Shown here piece by piece: positions 1 through 11,274 of a DNA stretch of 64,000 nucleotides. The stretch spans positions 5,952,001 through 6,016,000 of the forward strand of contig CM066047.1 in NCBI GenBank assembly GCA_033557465.1. The letters are read 5' to 3'. Origin of the DNA: Ichthyophis bannanicus (lineage: Eukaryota; Chordata; Amphibia; Gymnophiona; Ichthyophiidae). The translations under genes and the position numbers were made by a program. The notes under the pieces were generated by a model. The model made no database searches. It saw only the letters and a list, made by a program, of their open reading frames with translations, and was not told the origin of the DNA. Positions within the stretch are counted from its first letter, which is position 1. Each line of letters begins with the position of its first letter.

Positions 1-2034
1 AAGCAGCTATAATTCTTCTCATATTTTTTGCCACATATTTACCCCGCACAAAACCAACCTGATATTCCTAAATTAGTGTCGGTAAATAGGGTACCAATCT
101 TTCTGCCATGATTTTAGCTAAAAGCTTTATATCCACGTTCAACAACGAAATAGGTCTATAAAAGCTGGGTAATACTGGATCCCGCCCCGGTTTAGGGAGA
201 ACTGTTATAATAGTCCAATTTTTATCATAAGGGAACTTTTGCCTCCGTACCAGATCTGAAAAGTATGCCACAGTATCCTGTGCGACATGGGCACACATTA
301 ACCTATAAAATTCCCCTTTGAACCCATCTGGTCCCGGCGCCCGATGTGTCAGCACTGCCTTAATGGAGGGAGGAGTAGCCTAGTGGTTGGGGCAAGGTAC
401 TTCAGGCCGGAAGGTCGGGGGTTCAAATCCCACTAGAGGACAGCAACCTTGGGCCGGAAGGACTGGGGTTTCTAGTCCCACAGATGCTCCTTGTGGTCTT
501 GGGTAAGCCACTTAACCCTCCATTGCCCATGTTCCCTGTAAGTATTAGTGTATGTGTCTCATATCCCCGTGTGTTAAATGTATCCCCCGATTGTGTTGTG
601 ACCGCTTTGATTGAAGGATAAGGCGGTATACAAATCTGTCTAAATAAAATAAATAAAAATTTATAACTTCTGTAGTTGTTATCGGTGTATTAAGAAATTC
701 ACATTGTGCTTCATCCAAGCAAGGTAATTTAACTTCTCTCAAAAATGTCTATCTTGTCTTCCACCTCTCCTACATCTGCCATATATAACTTCTGATAATA
801 TTGGCGAAAGATCCCTTCCATCTGTGTCTGTGTTCCGTGCAGTTGCCCTCCTGCATCTCGAAGAGCGCCAATATGCTGTTTCCCCCTATTTCCCTTTATA
901 AGACTTGACAGCAACCTACCCAATTTATTCCCAAACCTGTGTAGCTTATATGTATAAAACAATACCGAACTTGTAGCCCTTTCCTACATCAACACCTTAA
1001 GTTCTTCTTGCAGTTTAATCATATCTGCCTTATTTCCAGCTGTCGGGTTAGCCGTAAATCTAAGTCTCGTTTTGCAAAGATCCCTTTCCAACTGTAGAAG
1101 GTATTGCCTAGCCCTTTTTTCTTGGCCGCTACATATCCAATAATATGTCCACGTAAAACCACCTTAGCCGTTTCCCAAAACAAAATAGGATTCTCTTTAT
1201 GCTGGCCATTATCTTGCACAAACGCCACCCAACGCTCCCGAAGATATGTTCCAAACTCCTTATCAGAGGCCAACTGCAGAGGGTACCGCCACGTAAATCC
1301 TGTAGCTCTTTGTCTCCATTGTATATTTATCCATATCAAAGCATGATCCGAAAGAGCAATAGGCCCAATCCCTGCTTGCAAGATTTTGTCAAACCACCTA
1401 GTCGGCCCCAACAGAATCAATCTGCGATCCGGTATCATATACCCGCGAAACGTGCGTATAGTCACGATCCAGTGGGTGCAAAGCTCTCCAATAATCTTTC
1501 AAATCATATCCATCACAGATTCCATTAAGCCATTGTGTTCTCTTATCTATATTGTGTCTCATGTTACCTGATCTATCCATAGATTCTTCCAACACACAAT
1601 TAAAATCACCCCCCATTATAGTAGGTATAGTCCTATCCCTTCCAAGCATCTGGACACTTTCTTATAAAATTCCACCACCATAAGTATTAGGCGCGTATAA
1701 ATTAATCAAAGCCACTTGCTGTTTCTCCAACTGTCCTATTACCACTATATATCTACCATCAGGATCTAGTATAGATCTCTCACTTACAAACCCCACTTGT
1801 TTATGAATTAATATTACTACCCCAGCTTTCTTCTTCCCAGAGGATGCCCCATGCACCTCCCCAACCCACCATCTCCTCAACTTATCATGCTCCTCGGTGG
1901 TTTGGTGCGTTTCTTGTAAAAATGCAATATCAGCACCCTTGTCTCTCAATGCCCAAAGTATTTTGTCTTTTTATAGGACTTCCCAATCCACATACATTCC
2001 ATGATACTAAATGTATCTTTTTGCTATTATTCAT
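1..2034 (-). pseudogene. L1 ORF2 (AP-type endonuclease and start of reverse transcriptase), interrupted
   Basis: ORF2 begins at an ATG at 2034 and almost at once shows SWNVCGLGS, the catalytic asparagine block of the endonuclease. It continues with FLQETHQT, GVVILIHKQVGF, YAPN, IMGGDFNCVL and, after more frameshifts, LSDHALIWI (the SDH active-site motif). The RT begins with RAPGPDGFKGEFYR, LPKPGRDP and YRPISLLNVDIKLLAKIMAERL before the window edge. Several frameshifts (near 1945, 1640, 1400 and 1000) and a SINE at 368-660 disrupt it. The motif spelling is of the L1/Tx1 type rather than CR1. Confidence 0.8.
368..660 (+). mobile_element. tRNA-derived SINE with L2-type tail
   Basis: The head has an RNA polymerase III box A-like TAGCCTAGTGGTTGG and a box B GGTTCAAATCC. 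The body contains CTTGGGTAAGCCACTTAACCCTCC, and the tail has TGAAGGATAAGGCGGTATACAAA followed by AATAAA repeats. Near-identical copies occur at 20855-21149, 28797-29062 and 43459-43755, in both orientations. It is inserted in the L1 ORF2 between the endonuclease-RT linker and the RT. Confidence 0.85.
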
Positions 2035-2044
2035 TTTCTAAATC

Positions 2045-3220
2045 GAATAACTTCATTTATGTCCCATTAACCAATTCCAATTCTTTTGGCAGGAACCCCC
2101 CCCCAGCCAGGGCTCTCCCCATTCCTTTTACCTGTCCCTGTACATTATTCGCTAGCCACTTATATCTTTCCCGCCTTGGTACCAACTCGCCAGACCCACT
2201 CCCAAACTCCAGAAGTGACATCCCCCCTTCCCTTTGACCTTGTGTCCTAACCCCCCCCCCCCCCGCACCCATACTATCTTGACAAATTCCTGAAATTTTT
2301 TACTCCCCCACCCCCCTTTATTCCCACTCCTCTTTACTTCCATCTTCCTGCTCTACCCCCTAGAGCCCTCCTCAAGGATTTTGTAGATATGTGGAGCCTG
2401 CACTTTCCCTAATAGCGCCCTATCCCACATCCCATCGCCGTTATAGATAAGCATATTCTCGTTCCCATACACCTCCTATCTCCCCTCCTCACCCGAGGAT
2501 TCGTGCTCTTTAAATTATCCACCCCATCTCCCCACTCCCCAAAATCCAATTCCTCTTTTTCTTACAGCCTAGAATATTTTTATCCCACTTCAAAGCAAGA
2601 TATGAGAACACCAGCTAATGTCCCCACCTCGTTGCACGCACACAAATCAAGTACGTCAACTATATTCCCCATCCTCCAGCTTATATTGCCACTCCCGACG
2701 GGATAAGGGAAGGGAGAGTCAAGGTAGGGCTAGGAGAGACGACAAGCAAGCAAATAGAAGAGAGGAAAATACAATCGTGCAATCAACAAACATTTATACA
2801 TTCAATCCCCCTCCTCCAAGCCCACCCACCCACTGCCCCCCCAAGCCCCCCCTCCCATATGGAACATGTTACTTAAGTACATTTACTTATTCATAACCGC
2901 AAAATTACAAAATTACCCGGCTGCTTGATTAACAAGCCCATCACCCAATGAGGGGCCTATATATTCTAATGTATGTTCTTGCCCCCCTTCAGAGGTATCA
3001 TCGCCTTTTTCTTAAACCATATACATTATATGTTATACTTCACTCTACATTTATCAATCAATATGTCTCTATCCTCACGCGATTTTTCCATTCCAAGCCA
3101 CTCCATAATCTTCCCTTGATCGCAAATTACGCTGTTCCCTTTCACAGCATAAATTTGGATTTAAGAATACCAATTACTGGTTGTCAGATATTGTTCCTTT
3201 CAGCTGTGAGTTACACCCGA
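2045..3220 (-). other. L1 inter-ORF region, G-rich on the element's sense strand
   Basis: Between the end of ORF1 and the start of ORF2 the plus strand is very C-rich (a run of 14 C near 2250, and CCCCCAAGCCCCCCCTCCC near 2840). No conserved protein motif is found in any frame. The second L1 copy has a comparable G-rich stretch at the equivalent place (42781-43390). Confidence 0.55.
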
Positions 3221-4047
3221 TTACAGGTCCCCTGCTGGGAGTGCATTTACAAAGGTCTGAGCCTCTGTCGGAGATGCAAAGTAATGCTTTTGCTTCTGAT
3301 AGTCAATCCGTAACCTCGCTGGATACAACAGTGCAAATCTCAGTCCCTTCTTAATTAACACACTGCAGATATCAAAATATTCTCTGCGACGTTGGCTGAC
3401 AATTGTAGAGTAATCTTGAAAACCAACACCTTGGCTTCATTTTTGTTTTGCCGCACTCTGTCTCGTGCTCGTGCAGCATGCAGAATCGCCTCTTTCTGTG
3501 CAAAATTCAAAAACCTTGAAATTACCACCTGTGGTTTGTGCATCCCTTCCTTCCACTGACCCAGTCGATGAACTCTCTCAATTATTATGGGTCTCATCTC
3601 CGAATTTAGTTTATAATTGCTGGGCATCCTAGCCTCCAGGTGGCCTCTCAAATCCGCCTCCGCCACTGTTTCGGCGATACCCACGAATCTAAGATTCTTT
3701 CTTCATCCTCTATTCTCCAGGTCGTCAGGTTTTTCTCCCTGTTGTTTAATGAGACCTTCCAATCTTTTTATAGTTTTGCTCTGAGTCTGTTGTGTGTCCT
3801 CCATAGCTGAAATGTTATTTTCTGCCTGCTCAATCTGAGGTCCAATTTCGGCGGCAGACTGATTCATCTGTTGTATCTGTTCAGATAAGGACTGAAATCT
3901 TCTCTCCAATGCGGCCACCACCGCAGCAGAGACCTCTTCCACCATGCCGGCTCCCTGTCCGCCGTTTGGGCCTACCACAGATGACGCGTCCGCCATTTTA
4001 TTTTCCACCACGCGGCTCTTCTCCTTCTGCGCCAATTTTGCAGCCAT
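3221..4047 (-). pseudogene. L1 ORF1 protein (coiled coil, RRM, C-terminal domain), frameshifted
   Basis: This encodes the L1 nucleic-acid-binding chaperone that coats its own RNA. The N-terminus starts at an ATG at 4047 and contains a KMADAS-type segment, then a long heptad-rich coiled coil (QSLSEQIQQMNQS, NNISAMEDTQQTQSKTIKRLEGL). Next come DDLENRGRRKNLRFVGI, the typical start of the L1 RRM, and the C-terminal domain (RVHRLG, KPQVVISRFLNFAQKEAIL). A frameshift near 3700 separates coiled coil from RRM. A second near 3410 shifts the last part, which reads to a TAA at about 3221. Total about 275 codons, normal for the family. Confidence 0.8.
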
Positions 4048-4235
4048 CGGGTATAATACTAAAAAGCTTTATTCCACCTCACCACTTCCTTCGGGGTGTA
4101 CGTCTTATCTTCCGATTGCGATATTTTCTGGGATGGGTGCTCTAAAACTTTAAAACATCAGATTATCGTGTACAAAGCTCCGGAGCCCAGCGCGTTTCTG
4201 ACCACCTTGCTCACCGCATCACATGATCCCTCTCA

Positions 4236-4656
4236 AATAAATTCATTTAAATAATCAAAAACAACATTAACAATAAAAGGGCATTACAATCATTGGAGTG
4301 GAGTGATTTCCAACTCCTCTCCTGATTGTTAGGTCCGATGAAAGTAATACCAGTATTTCCATTGATATTGGTGCACTGCCGTGGTTCAGATGACCCCTTG
4401 TTTATGGGATATATTATTGAGGTCATCCTGTTTTTTGGAGGTTTGTGGGCTTGTTTATAAATCTTGCATTACTAGGCCATGGTGATATGTGAAGCAAAAA
4501 AGCAAGTTATCTCAGGTGCAGCTATAAAGGGTCACCAGTATGCTGCTGACATTGTACTCATTAGGACTGGTGGGAGGGGGAGGTGAAGGGTTGCTGCCTT
4601 CCTTTTAGCACTGCGTAAAGGCATGTTAAGGACCTGATTTATTAAGATTTTCCCAT
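4236..4656. other. No gene recognised
   Basis: About 420 bases of mixed sequence between the 5' end of the L1 and the 3' end of the RTE fragment. I see no coding frame with known motifs, no tRNA boxes and no terminal repeats. Confidence 0.5.
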
Positions 4657-5446
4657 GTTGTTAAGTGCCGTCAAGTTGGTGTTGACTCATGGTGACCCTT
4701 TGGATAGTTGTCCTAAATTGTGTTCGGACTTCAGTCAAGTGGCTCATTGACAACAGACTGGCACCCCCAGCTGCTGTTAGTGTTTCGATCCATCTCATTG
4801 CTGGCCTTCCTCTTTTGCATTGATCTTCTACCTTGCCAAGCATGTCGGGTCTTTCTCCAATGATCTCTCTTCGAATGATGTGTCCAAAGTTTGAAAGTTG
4901 AAGTCTTGTCATCTGAGCTTCTAAAGAAAGCTTAGGTTTGATCTCCTCTAGTACTGACACAGTTCCATGGTATATGCAGTATTTGTCGCCAGCACCATAA
5001 TGCAAAGGCATCAATTTTCTTCCTATCTTTTTCACTGTTCAACTTTCACATCCGTATGACATTATTGAAAATACCATTGCTTGAAGAAGTCAAATCTTTG
5101 TATGGAGAGAGACATCTCTGCTCTTGAGAATCTTGTCTAGGTCATTCATAGCCATTCTGCCAAGAGCAATGCACCGTCAGATTCCTTGACTGCTTGTTTC
5201 TTCTTTATTGATAGTTGATCCAAGTAGGTTAAAGTTGTCCACTATTTCAATTTCTTCTCCATCAATGATGAACTTATTGATTTTGCCAGTTGCCAGTATC
5301 TTTGTCTTCTTTACATTAATATGCAGGCCCATTTTAAGACTTTGTTCCTTAATCTTGAGAAGCAAATGTTTTAGTTGTCTTCACTTTCTGCCAGTAATAT
5401 GGTATCATCAGCATAGTGAAGGTTGTTGATGAGTCTTCCACCAATC
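4657..5446 (-). mobile_element. RTE LINE, 5'-truncated, with GTTGTT (AAC)n end
   Basis: The minus strand matches the 3' half of the RTE at 14111-15804: LKMGLHINVKKTKILATGKI, IDGEEIEIVDNFNLLGSTI, LEEIKPKLSLEAQMTRL and RGRPAMRWIETLT, ending in a TMSQHQLDGT-type C-terminus. The 3' end shows GTTGTT on the plus strand, i.e. an AACAAC tail in sense. Frameshifts and stops show it is a decayed copy. Its 5' truncation point abuts a CR1 ORF1 fragment. Confidence 0.85.
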
Positions 5447-5835
5447 TTCAGAATGTTGCCCAGTTCTTAATGAATCCAAAACCCTCTTCTTTGCACCATC
5501 ATGTCATCCACCCATTAAGACTCTGGAGCTCTGCCTGCCTTTTGGGTCCTGTGCATGGAACGGGAAGCATTTCGGAGAAGTTCTGGATTTCAGCTTCCTA
5601 CATAAAAGCCTAAATTTGATGTCTGAAACCTCCCTCCCACACTTTCCTATGTCATTAATGGCAACATATACCAAGACGGCAGTCTCCTCCCCAGCACTAT
5701 CTAAAACCTTGTCTAGGTGGCATGTGAGGTCGTTACCTTCGCATGAGGCATGCATGTTACCAGGCAATCCTCAAGTCTACCAGCCACCCAGCTATCTACA
5801 TGCCTAATGACTGAATCACCAATTCTTATCTTTTC
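5447..5835 (-). pseudogene. CR1 ORF1 fragment (SGNH/GDSL esterase), first half
   Basis: The minus strand encodes RIGDSVIRHVDSWVAGRLEDCLVTC, the block I (GDS) region of the CR1 ORF1 esterase, then LDKVLDSAGEETAVLVYVAINDIGKCGRE, where the usual HVGTND has decayed to YVAIND. It is closely related to ORF1 at 15984-16905. The same CR1 copy resumes at 7352-7560, so the L2 in between is an insertion. Confidence 0.75.
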
Positions 5836-5869
5836 TCTCGGTCCTATGCAATCCTCTCTTGCACTACCC

Positions 5870-7345
5870 CGGCTGTCTCTTCTGACCCTTTCTCCCTTCA
5901 CTGTGGTGTTCCTCAGGGCTCTGTATTGGCACCTCTTCAATGTTTTCCTGGCACCACTTGCCCTCCTGGTTCAACAGTTTGGAATATTTATTTATTTATT
6001 GTAAATTTCTATACCGCATTTTTCCGGTGGATCAAAAATGGTTTACAGCGAACAACAATTTGACTATTACAGAACAGGTAGATATTCAATTACAGGGAAC
6101 GTTTTCTTCTCAACTATATTCAAGTACAGGGAACGTTTTCTTCTCAACTATATACAAAACAGAAACATTGTTAACATAGTGGTGAGTGCTTGCGAAACTC
6201 TAAGCATCTCTATCGAACTATTTACATGTTTTGATTAGTTTACAGTATGTCTGTTTTTGGTATGTCGTGAGCAGGTCTAGATAATTTGCATTTCCATTAC
6301 GATTGAGTGTGTGAAGGGGTGGAGTGATGTGAGGTGTTGGTAAGGGGGGGGGGGGTATGTGCCTACTATTATGCTGATGACCTTGCTCTCCTTCATTACA
6401 CCTATCCCCTTCAACCTGACCTCTCCCCCCTCAACTCTTGCCTTGTCTCTGTTGCTAACTGGCTGACCACCAACTGTTTACACCTCAACCTGATTTGGTT
6501 CACTCACGGCAGTCTCTCCCCCCAGGTGGCCCCATCCCCCCTGGGCCACCATCTCCCTGGTGTCATGTTTCCGTTATCTAGGGGTTCTCCTTGATCCTGA
6601 TCTTTCATTTCAGGATCATATTTCCCATGTTACAAGAAACCTTTTTTTTCCTCCGCCAAATCCGAGCTATCTGCCCCTTCCTCACGCCACAAGTTATCAC
6701 TACTCTTTTGTTGTCTCTTATGTCTCATCTTGATTTCTGCAACTCTGCCCTTGCCGGAGTTCCTCAGGTCCATCTACACAGACTACAGCTTGTTCAGAAC
6801 ACAGCGACCCATGTTGTCACTCATTCCACTCATTAGGACACATAACCCCCCTTCTTATCTACCTTCATTGGCTTCCTGTAGAATACCGTATTCGTTTTAA
6901 AATTCTCACTGTGGTTCATCAAGTTTACACCCACAATATTTGGCAGATCTTCTTCAGTTTCACACCCCCAGTCGCAGTCTCCAGTCAGCACACATCAATT
7001 GCCTTCACCTCCCCTCGTCCATTTGCAATCCACCTGTAACTCTGTCTTTTTCTTCATTGGCCCTGCACTTCCCACCACCCTCAGACAGGAGCAAAACTAC
7101 CGCACCTTCAAAACCCATCTAAAAACCCATCTGTTCTCCTCTGCTTTTAACCTCCCTGCCCCCCCCATGTGACCTTTTCTGTGTTGTCCGTCTCTCCTGT
7201 CTGGTCTGCTTGATTGCTCTGCTCTCTGTCCTGTCTTACATTGTAATTTCTTTTTCCTTTTCTGGCCTTTGGCCATCTTTCTATTTTATTGTTTGTACAC
7301 CGCCTTGATGTTATGAAGGGCGGTATATCAAATGCAACAAACAAA
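5870..7345 (+). mobile_element. L2-clade LINE, 3' half, plus strand, inserted in CR1
   Basis: The plus strand carries RT motif B remnants (VPQGSVLAPLLF-like at about 5905-5950), motif C YYADDLALL at 6366, then FRYLGVLLDPDLSF, SHLDFCNSALAGVP and LHRLQLVQNTATHVV (L2-type C-terminal region). It finishes with RTFKTHLKTHLFSSAF and a 3' UTR ending in TACACCGCCTTGATGTTATGAAGGGCGGTATA before a CAAACAAA tail. Motifs B and C are separated by an inserted repeat at about 5985-6345. Many frameshifts are present. Confidence 0.75.
5985..6345 (-). mobile_element. Short LINE/SINE 3' tail inserted in the L2
   Basis: It begins on the plus strand with TATTTATTTATT then CTATACCGCATTTTTCC and GGTTTACAGCGAAC. This is the reverse complement of an L2-type LINE tail, and the same block opens the L2 at 51335. 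It contains a 34-bp tandem duplication (about 6091-6160) and ends near a run of G. It separates RT motifs B and C of the surrounding L2. Confidence 0.6.
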
Positions 7346-7351
7346 CATATA

Positions 7352-7560
7352 GCAGCCATCCTAATCCTTTCCTCATAGGCACATGGCCCTGGAGAAACTT
7401 CCTCGGTATGAGAGGGTTTTACATCACCTGGAGGACAGGTCCCTAGCTACAGGATTACTTCCTGTCACACCAAGGTCATGCTTTCCTTTCATGTGACTTC
7501 TCTGCTCCATGGCAAATGAGAGGCTACCAGACTGGAGGTAGGACTAGTATTACGTCCCTG
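7352..7560 (-). pseudogene. CR1 ORF1 fragment, second half
   Basis: The sequence CACATGGCCCTGGAGAAAC ... GAGAGGGTTTTACATCACC ... TGGAGGACAGGTCC aligns closely with the plus-strand text at 16510-16690 inside the intact-looking CR1 ORF1. It is the continuation of the fragment at 5447-5835 across the L2 insertion and encodes the variable linker between the N-terminal Cys motif and the esterase domain. Confidence 0.75.
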
Positions 7561-9240
7561 TGGGACTTAAGATATTAAATAGCATGGGAGAGAGTGTAGA
7601 CTCCTGGGGTATCCCACAGAGGAGACCCCTCAGTGATGAAGGTGAATCAAGTACCTGAACCTGGAATGAGTGTTGCTGGAGGAAAGAATGGAACCAGGAG
7701 AGTATGGATCCATGAAGGCCTATACCATATAGTCAGGTCAGTAGCAGTTCGTGATCAACTAGATCGAATGCTGTCAACAGGTCAAGCAAGATAGCAATAG
7801 TAATTTTATCCTGATCCCATTCCCTATGAATTTCATTTACCACAGCTGCCATGACAGTTTGTGCTATGCTGGGGGCAAAAGCCCAACTGTTGAGGCTGCA
7901 GGGCGTGCGTCTGTTCGATGTGATCAGAAAGTTGTCTAACCACTAGCTGTTCTGCAACTTTAGATACACAAGGTAGGTTTGAAATGGGTCGATAATTTTT
8001 TGGATCTTGGGTCACCCTGTTGATCCTTTAAGTATGGGCCTTAACATAGCTTTCTTCCAAATATTGGAAAAAGTGCCGGATGACAGGCTACTATTGATGA
8101 GTGGAAGCAGCCCCAGGGACTGCCCCAACAGCCAGTTAGAGGGAATAGAATCCAATGCACAAGTAGTCTTCTGGATGGATTGGACTGTATGAGATAGGTC
8201 TAACAAAATAATGGTTGTAAAACTGGCCCATGTATGATTGATGTTGGTGGAATCTGAGTCAAGTGGATCGGGAATAGAAAAAGGGGGATGGGCTGGAAAA
8301 GTCATGCAAAACTGGGAAGTTATTTTACAAATGTAAATGGCCAGTTCTTCCACAGAGGGGCCCGATCAGGATGGGCAAGAGTCAACCAACTTTAGGAATC
8401 CAAGCCAGTTCACCACAGAAAACACAGTTCACCCTGGGTTGATGAAATCCTTATTATAGAAGAAAAGTGATCCTTTTTTGCCAGAAGGATCTGAGAGTGG
8501 TAATATGAGTGGCAATTATTAAAATGTATCAAATCAATGGGAGATCTGCTCTTGTGCCACTTCCTTTCTGTAGATCTAGTGTGACATCTAAGAAGACGCA
8601 AGCCATCATACAACCATTTGTGCGACCAGTGCAAAGGGCATGAGTATACACTTTGTGGGGCCACTGTGTTGAGCACTTCGCTATGGATATTATTCCAGGC
8701 AGTGGCCTTGCCCTCTATTGACAGTGTGGAGAAGTGTTCCAGGAAAAGAGTATCTGCTGAGGGGAAAGCAGATAAGATGTCGCAGGAGATACGTCGATAT
8801 GGGCATAGGGACTCTTGTCAGAGAAGCTAACATACTGCGCGGATATGAGCAGGATAAGGGTGCTGGTAAGGAAAGATCAAAAAGAAGGATGGTAGGATCT
8901 GTCTATGGTAGGGGAATTGTATGAATATGCGACGACGGTAAACTAGTATCTTGTGAGGGAATGAGGTGGTCATACTGTGGGTCTGCAAGTGAGAGTGCGT
9001 GTGTATGTATGGTTGGAGATTTGTATGGTGTGTCTAGATTGCTCATCCACATATTTAGGGGGTGGGGAACAGGTAGACCTGGCAGGTACCTGGACCATAG
9101 GGATAACTGCAGTATCTCCAGGTGCCAATGCACACAGGCAGAAGTGAGCAGGATGGTTCCGCAATCACTTTCCTGTTCAGACACTTCCCTGTCACTAATC
9201 AGGGGACCTTACAGGGAGAGCATGTAACAGTGCAAAAATG
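7561..9240 (-). mobile_element. L2-clade LINE fragment, minus strand
   Basis: The minus strand contains, 5' to 3', an endonuclease-RT linker (LEHFSTLSIEGKATAWN-like, YDGLRLLRCHTRSTERKWHKSR), then RT blocks: ALDSIPSNWLL, FSNIWKKAMLRPILKG, PKNYRPISNLPCVSKVAEQLV, LQPQQLGFCPQHST and, in another frame, ILLDLLTAFDLVDHELLL (motif A). It then reads into a decayed motif B (GIPQESTLSPMLFNI) at 7570-7620. It is truncated before motif C. The 8840-9240 part is weakly supported. Confidence 0.7.
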
Positions 9241-10039
9241 CAGTACACCATTCCCAGGTGCACCAACATTGGTCTCTACAGACGTACACAGTTGTAGGGA
9301 GCGACGATGGTGTCTCTGGTCATTTCTGTGTAGTGCTTGCACTGCTGTCTACTGTCATTCCAATGGCCCTTTAATAGTGAAGGGGAAATGTTTGGATTGT
9401 TCGCTTTGGGTGGACCTGTTGTTTTCTGGGTTCATGTCCTTACTTAGCATTGTACAGCCATGTTCCTGAGATATACATAACGTACATACCTTGGGAGGTC
9501 GTCTACTGCCATGTCTGTAGTGCTGCACTACATCTTGTGCCAGTAAGTTCACTCTCTATCTGCTTTCCTGCTACATTACAGTACATTGTGATTGTTTTTT
9601 AGTGTTCTGGGCATGCCACAGACTAGTTTCTATTGTCTAACTTGCATCCACTTGTATGTATTGTTGACTTTCATTGTCATTCATCCTCTAAACACCACTG
9701 TCCGTGCCCACAGAGGCTTCACAGCTGCACGTTTTAAAGTGGGGGCATAGTCGTTTGTGGGTATATTGCAGAGATGGACAGGGTTGCAGACGTACATCTT
9801 TTCAGAATACAGTGAGTGCGGGGATGTTCAAAGCCGTTGTCAGCGTATATCCATCTTTGTACAAGGTAGCGCGGTGTGCGGGCTGGCCTTATTCTATGTT
9901 GGCGCTTCTGTACACGCCGCTGAGTGTATCCCCACGAGTGTGGAATCAGGTTCTATTCCTGCATGCTTCTATTGGATGTACCTGTTGCCCGGACGTGCAT
10001 ATTTTCGGAATTGGCCTCTTGCTGTCTGGTGTGATGGCC
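9241..10039. other. No gene recognised
   Basis: I see no recognisable transposon protein or RNA gene. Open frames exist but have no family motif. The stretch directly precedes a DIRS recombinase fragment and may hold further decayed DIRS sequence. Confidence 0.4.
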
Positions 10040-11100
10040 AGGCCCTAGATCCTTTCATCTGCCCACACAAAAATTGCTGGAGTATCTTCTGCACCTCTCC
10101 GAGTTGGGACTCATGTCCAGCTCTGTCAGGGTATGGAAGGGAGGTCCATCTCCATACAGCTTTTAGTTGTTTGCTTCATCTGGGATTGCTTCTCTTGAAG
10201 CCTCTCTACATACCTCCTGCAGTGTCTTGGAACCTCAATGCAGTTTTTGTGCAGCTCATGAAAGCTCCCTTTGAGCCACTCAATTCCTGCCCCCTGAGGA
10301 TTTTGACCTGGAAGGTATCGTTTTTGGTGGCGGTCACTTTAACACGCAGAGTGAGCGAGCTTCAGATTCTAGTAGGTCATCCACCTCACACCAAATTCCA
10401 TCATAATAGACTGGTCCTCCACACTCATCCTAAATTCCTTCTAAAAGTGGTATCTGATTTCCATCTTAAATCAGTCAATTGTTCTACCAAATTTTTTCCC
10501 CAAAGTCTCATACCCACAAAGGGGAAGCTGTGTTGCACATGTTGGACTGCAAGTGAACCTTAGCCTTCTATTTGGAGCGGACAATAGGCCATAGAAAGTC
10601 CATCCGTCTTTTTGTTTCTTTTGACCCCAGTGAACTAGGGGCTGCCATTTCCAAATGCTCTCTTTCAATGTCAGAGCTGTGGCTGCGTCAGTGGCCAATT
10701 TATGCTCGGGTCTTCATGGAAGAGATCTGCAAAGCTGCAACCTGGTCTTCTGTCCAACACATTCACATCTCACTACTGTCTAGACGGGGACTTCTGATGT
10801 GACAGCAACTTAAGCCAATCTGTACTCTGAAATCTGTTTGAGGATTAGAATCCAACTCCATCCCTCCTAGGCCCATTCTATTCTGTCCAGGCTACCAAAA
10901 GAAAAAAAAAAGTAAGAGAGAACCATTCCTGTTGTACATAGTTCTGTATGTGAAGTTAAGGCCTCTTGTCATTAAGCAGATGAACTGTTGCCCTGGTTGG
11001 GCTTGTCTGCATTCTCATCAGCTTTTGGTAGCCTGTAGCTAGGGAGTCCCATACATGAGAATTTCATTCTTGCTTGTCCATGGAGAAAAGATATTCACCT
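10040..11100 (+). mobile_element. DIRS tyrosine recombinase fragment and 3' end, plus strand
   Basis: From about 10040 the plus strand parallels the DIRS recombinase at 60906-62000: LLLLKPLYIPPAVSWNLN, PFEPLNSCPLRILTWK, TRRVSELQILVGHPP (first catalytic Arg), RLVLHTHPKFLLKVVSDFH. After a frameshift it reads LFVSFDPSELGAAISK, then EEICKAATWSSVQH. The tail (GGTAGCCTGTAGCTAGGGAGTCCCAT, about 11020-11100) matches the DIRS 3' UTR at 21665-21725. The HxxR region and terminal repeat are damaged or missing. Confidence 0.75.
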
Positions 11101-11274
11101 TTAGCAGATAAGAACATAAGAAATGCCATACTGGGTCAGACCGAGGTCCATCAAGCCCAGTATCCTGTTTCCAACAGTGGCCAATCTAGGTCATACGTAC
11201 CTAGCAGTTTCCCCAAAAGACACAGGTTCTGTAGTGCTTGTACTAGGCCAAGCATTGATATCCTGGGTCCCTTT

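Larger units (their letters stand above)
1..4235 (-). mobile_element. Tx1-like L1 LINE, minus strand, 3' part cut by window edge
   Basis: The minus strand reads, in order, a 5' UTR (about 4235-4048), an L1-type ORF1, a C-rich (G-rich on the sense strand) inter-ORF stretch, and ORF2 with endonuclease then the start of the reverse transcriptase. The 5' end was set by matching the start of the second L1 copy near 37970: both begin with a similar ATCATGTGATG/GTCACGTGGTG block followed by GCTCCGG. Both ORFs carry frameshifts, so the copy is dead. A SINE at 368-660 splits ORF2. The RT catalytic core and 3' end lie beyond position 1. Confidence 0.8.

Noticed and set aside
365..440. Possible tRNA gene (box A and box B present)
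   Set aside because: The sequence continues into a SINE body and tail, recurs elsewhere with A/T-rich ends, and does not form a full cloverleaf.
9757..10563. 268-codon open frame as a novel gene
   Set aside because: Its C-terminal half matches DIRS recombinase. The N-terminal half has no motif and is most likely decayed flanking or element sequence.
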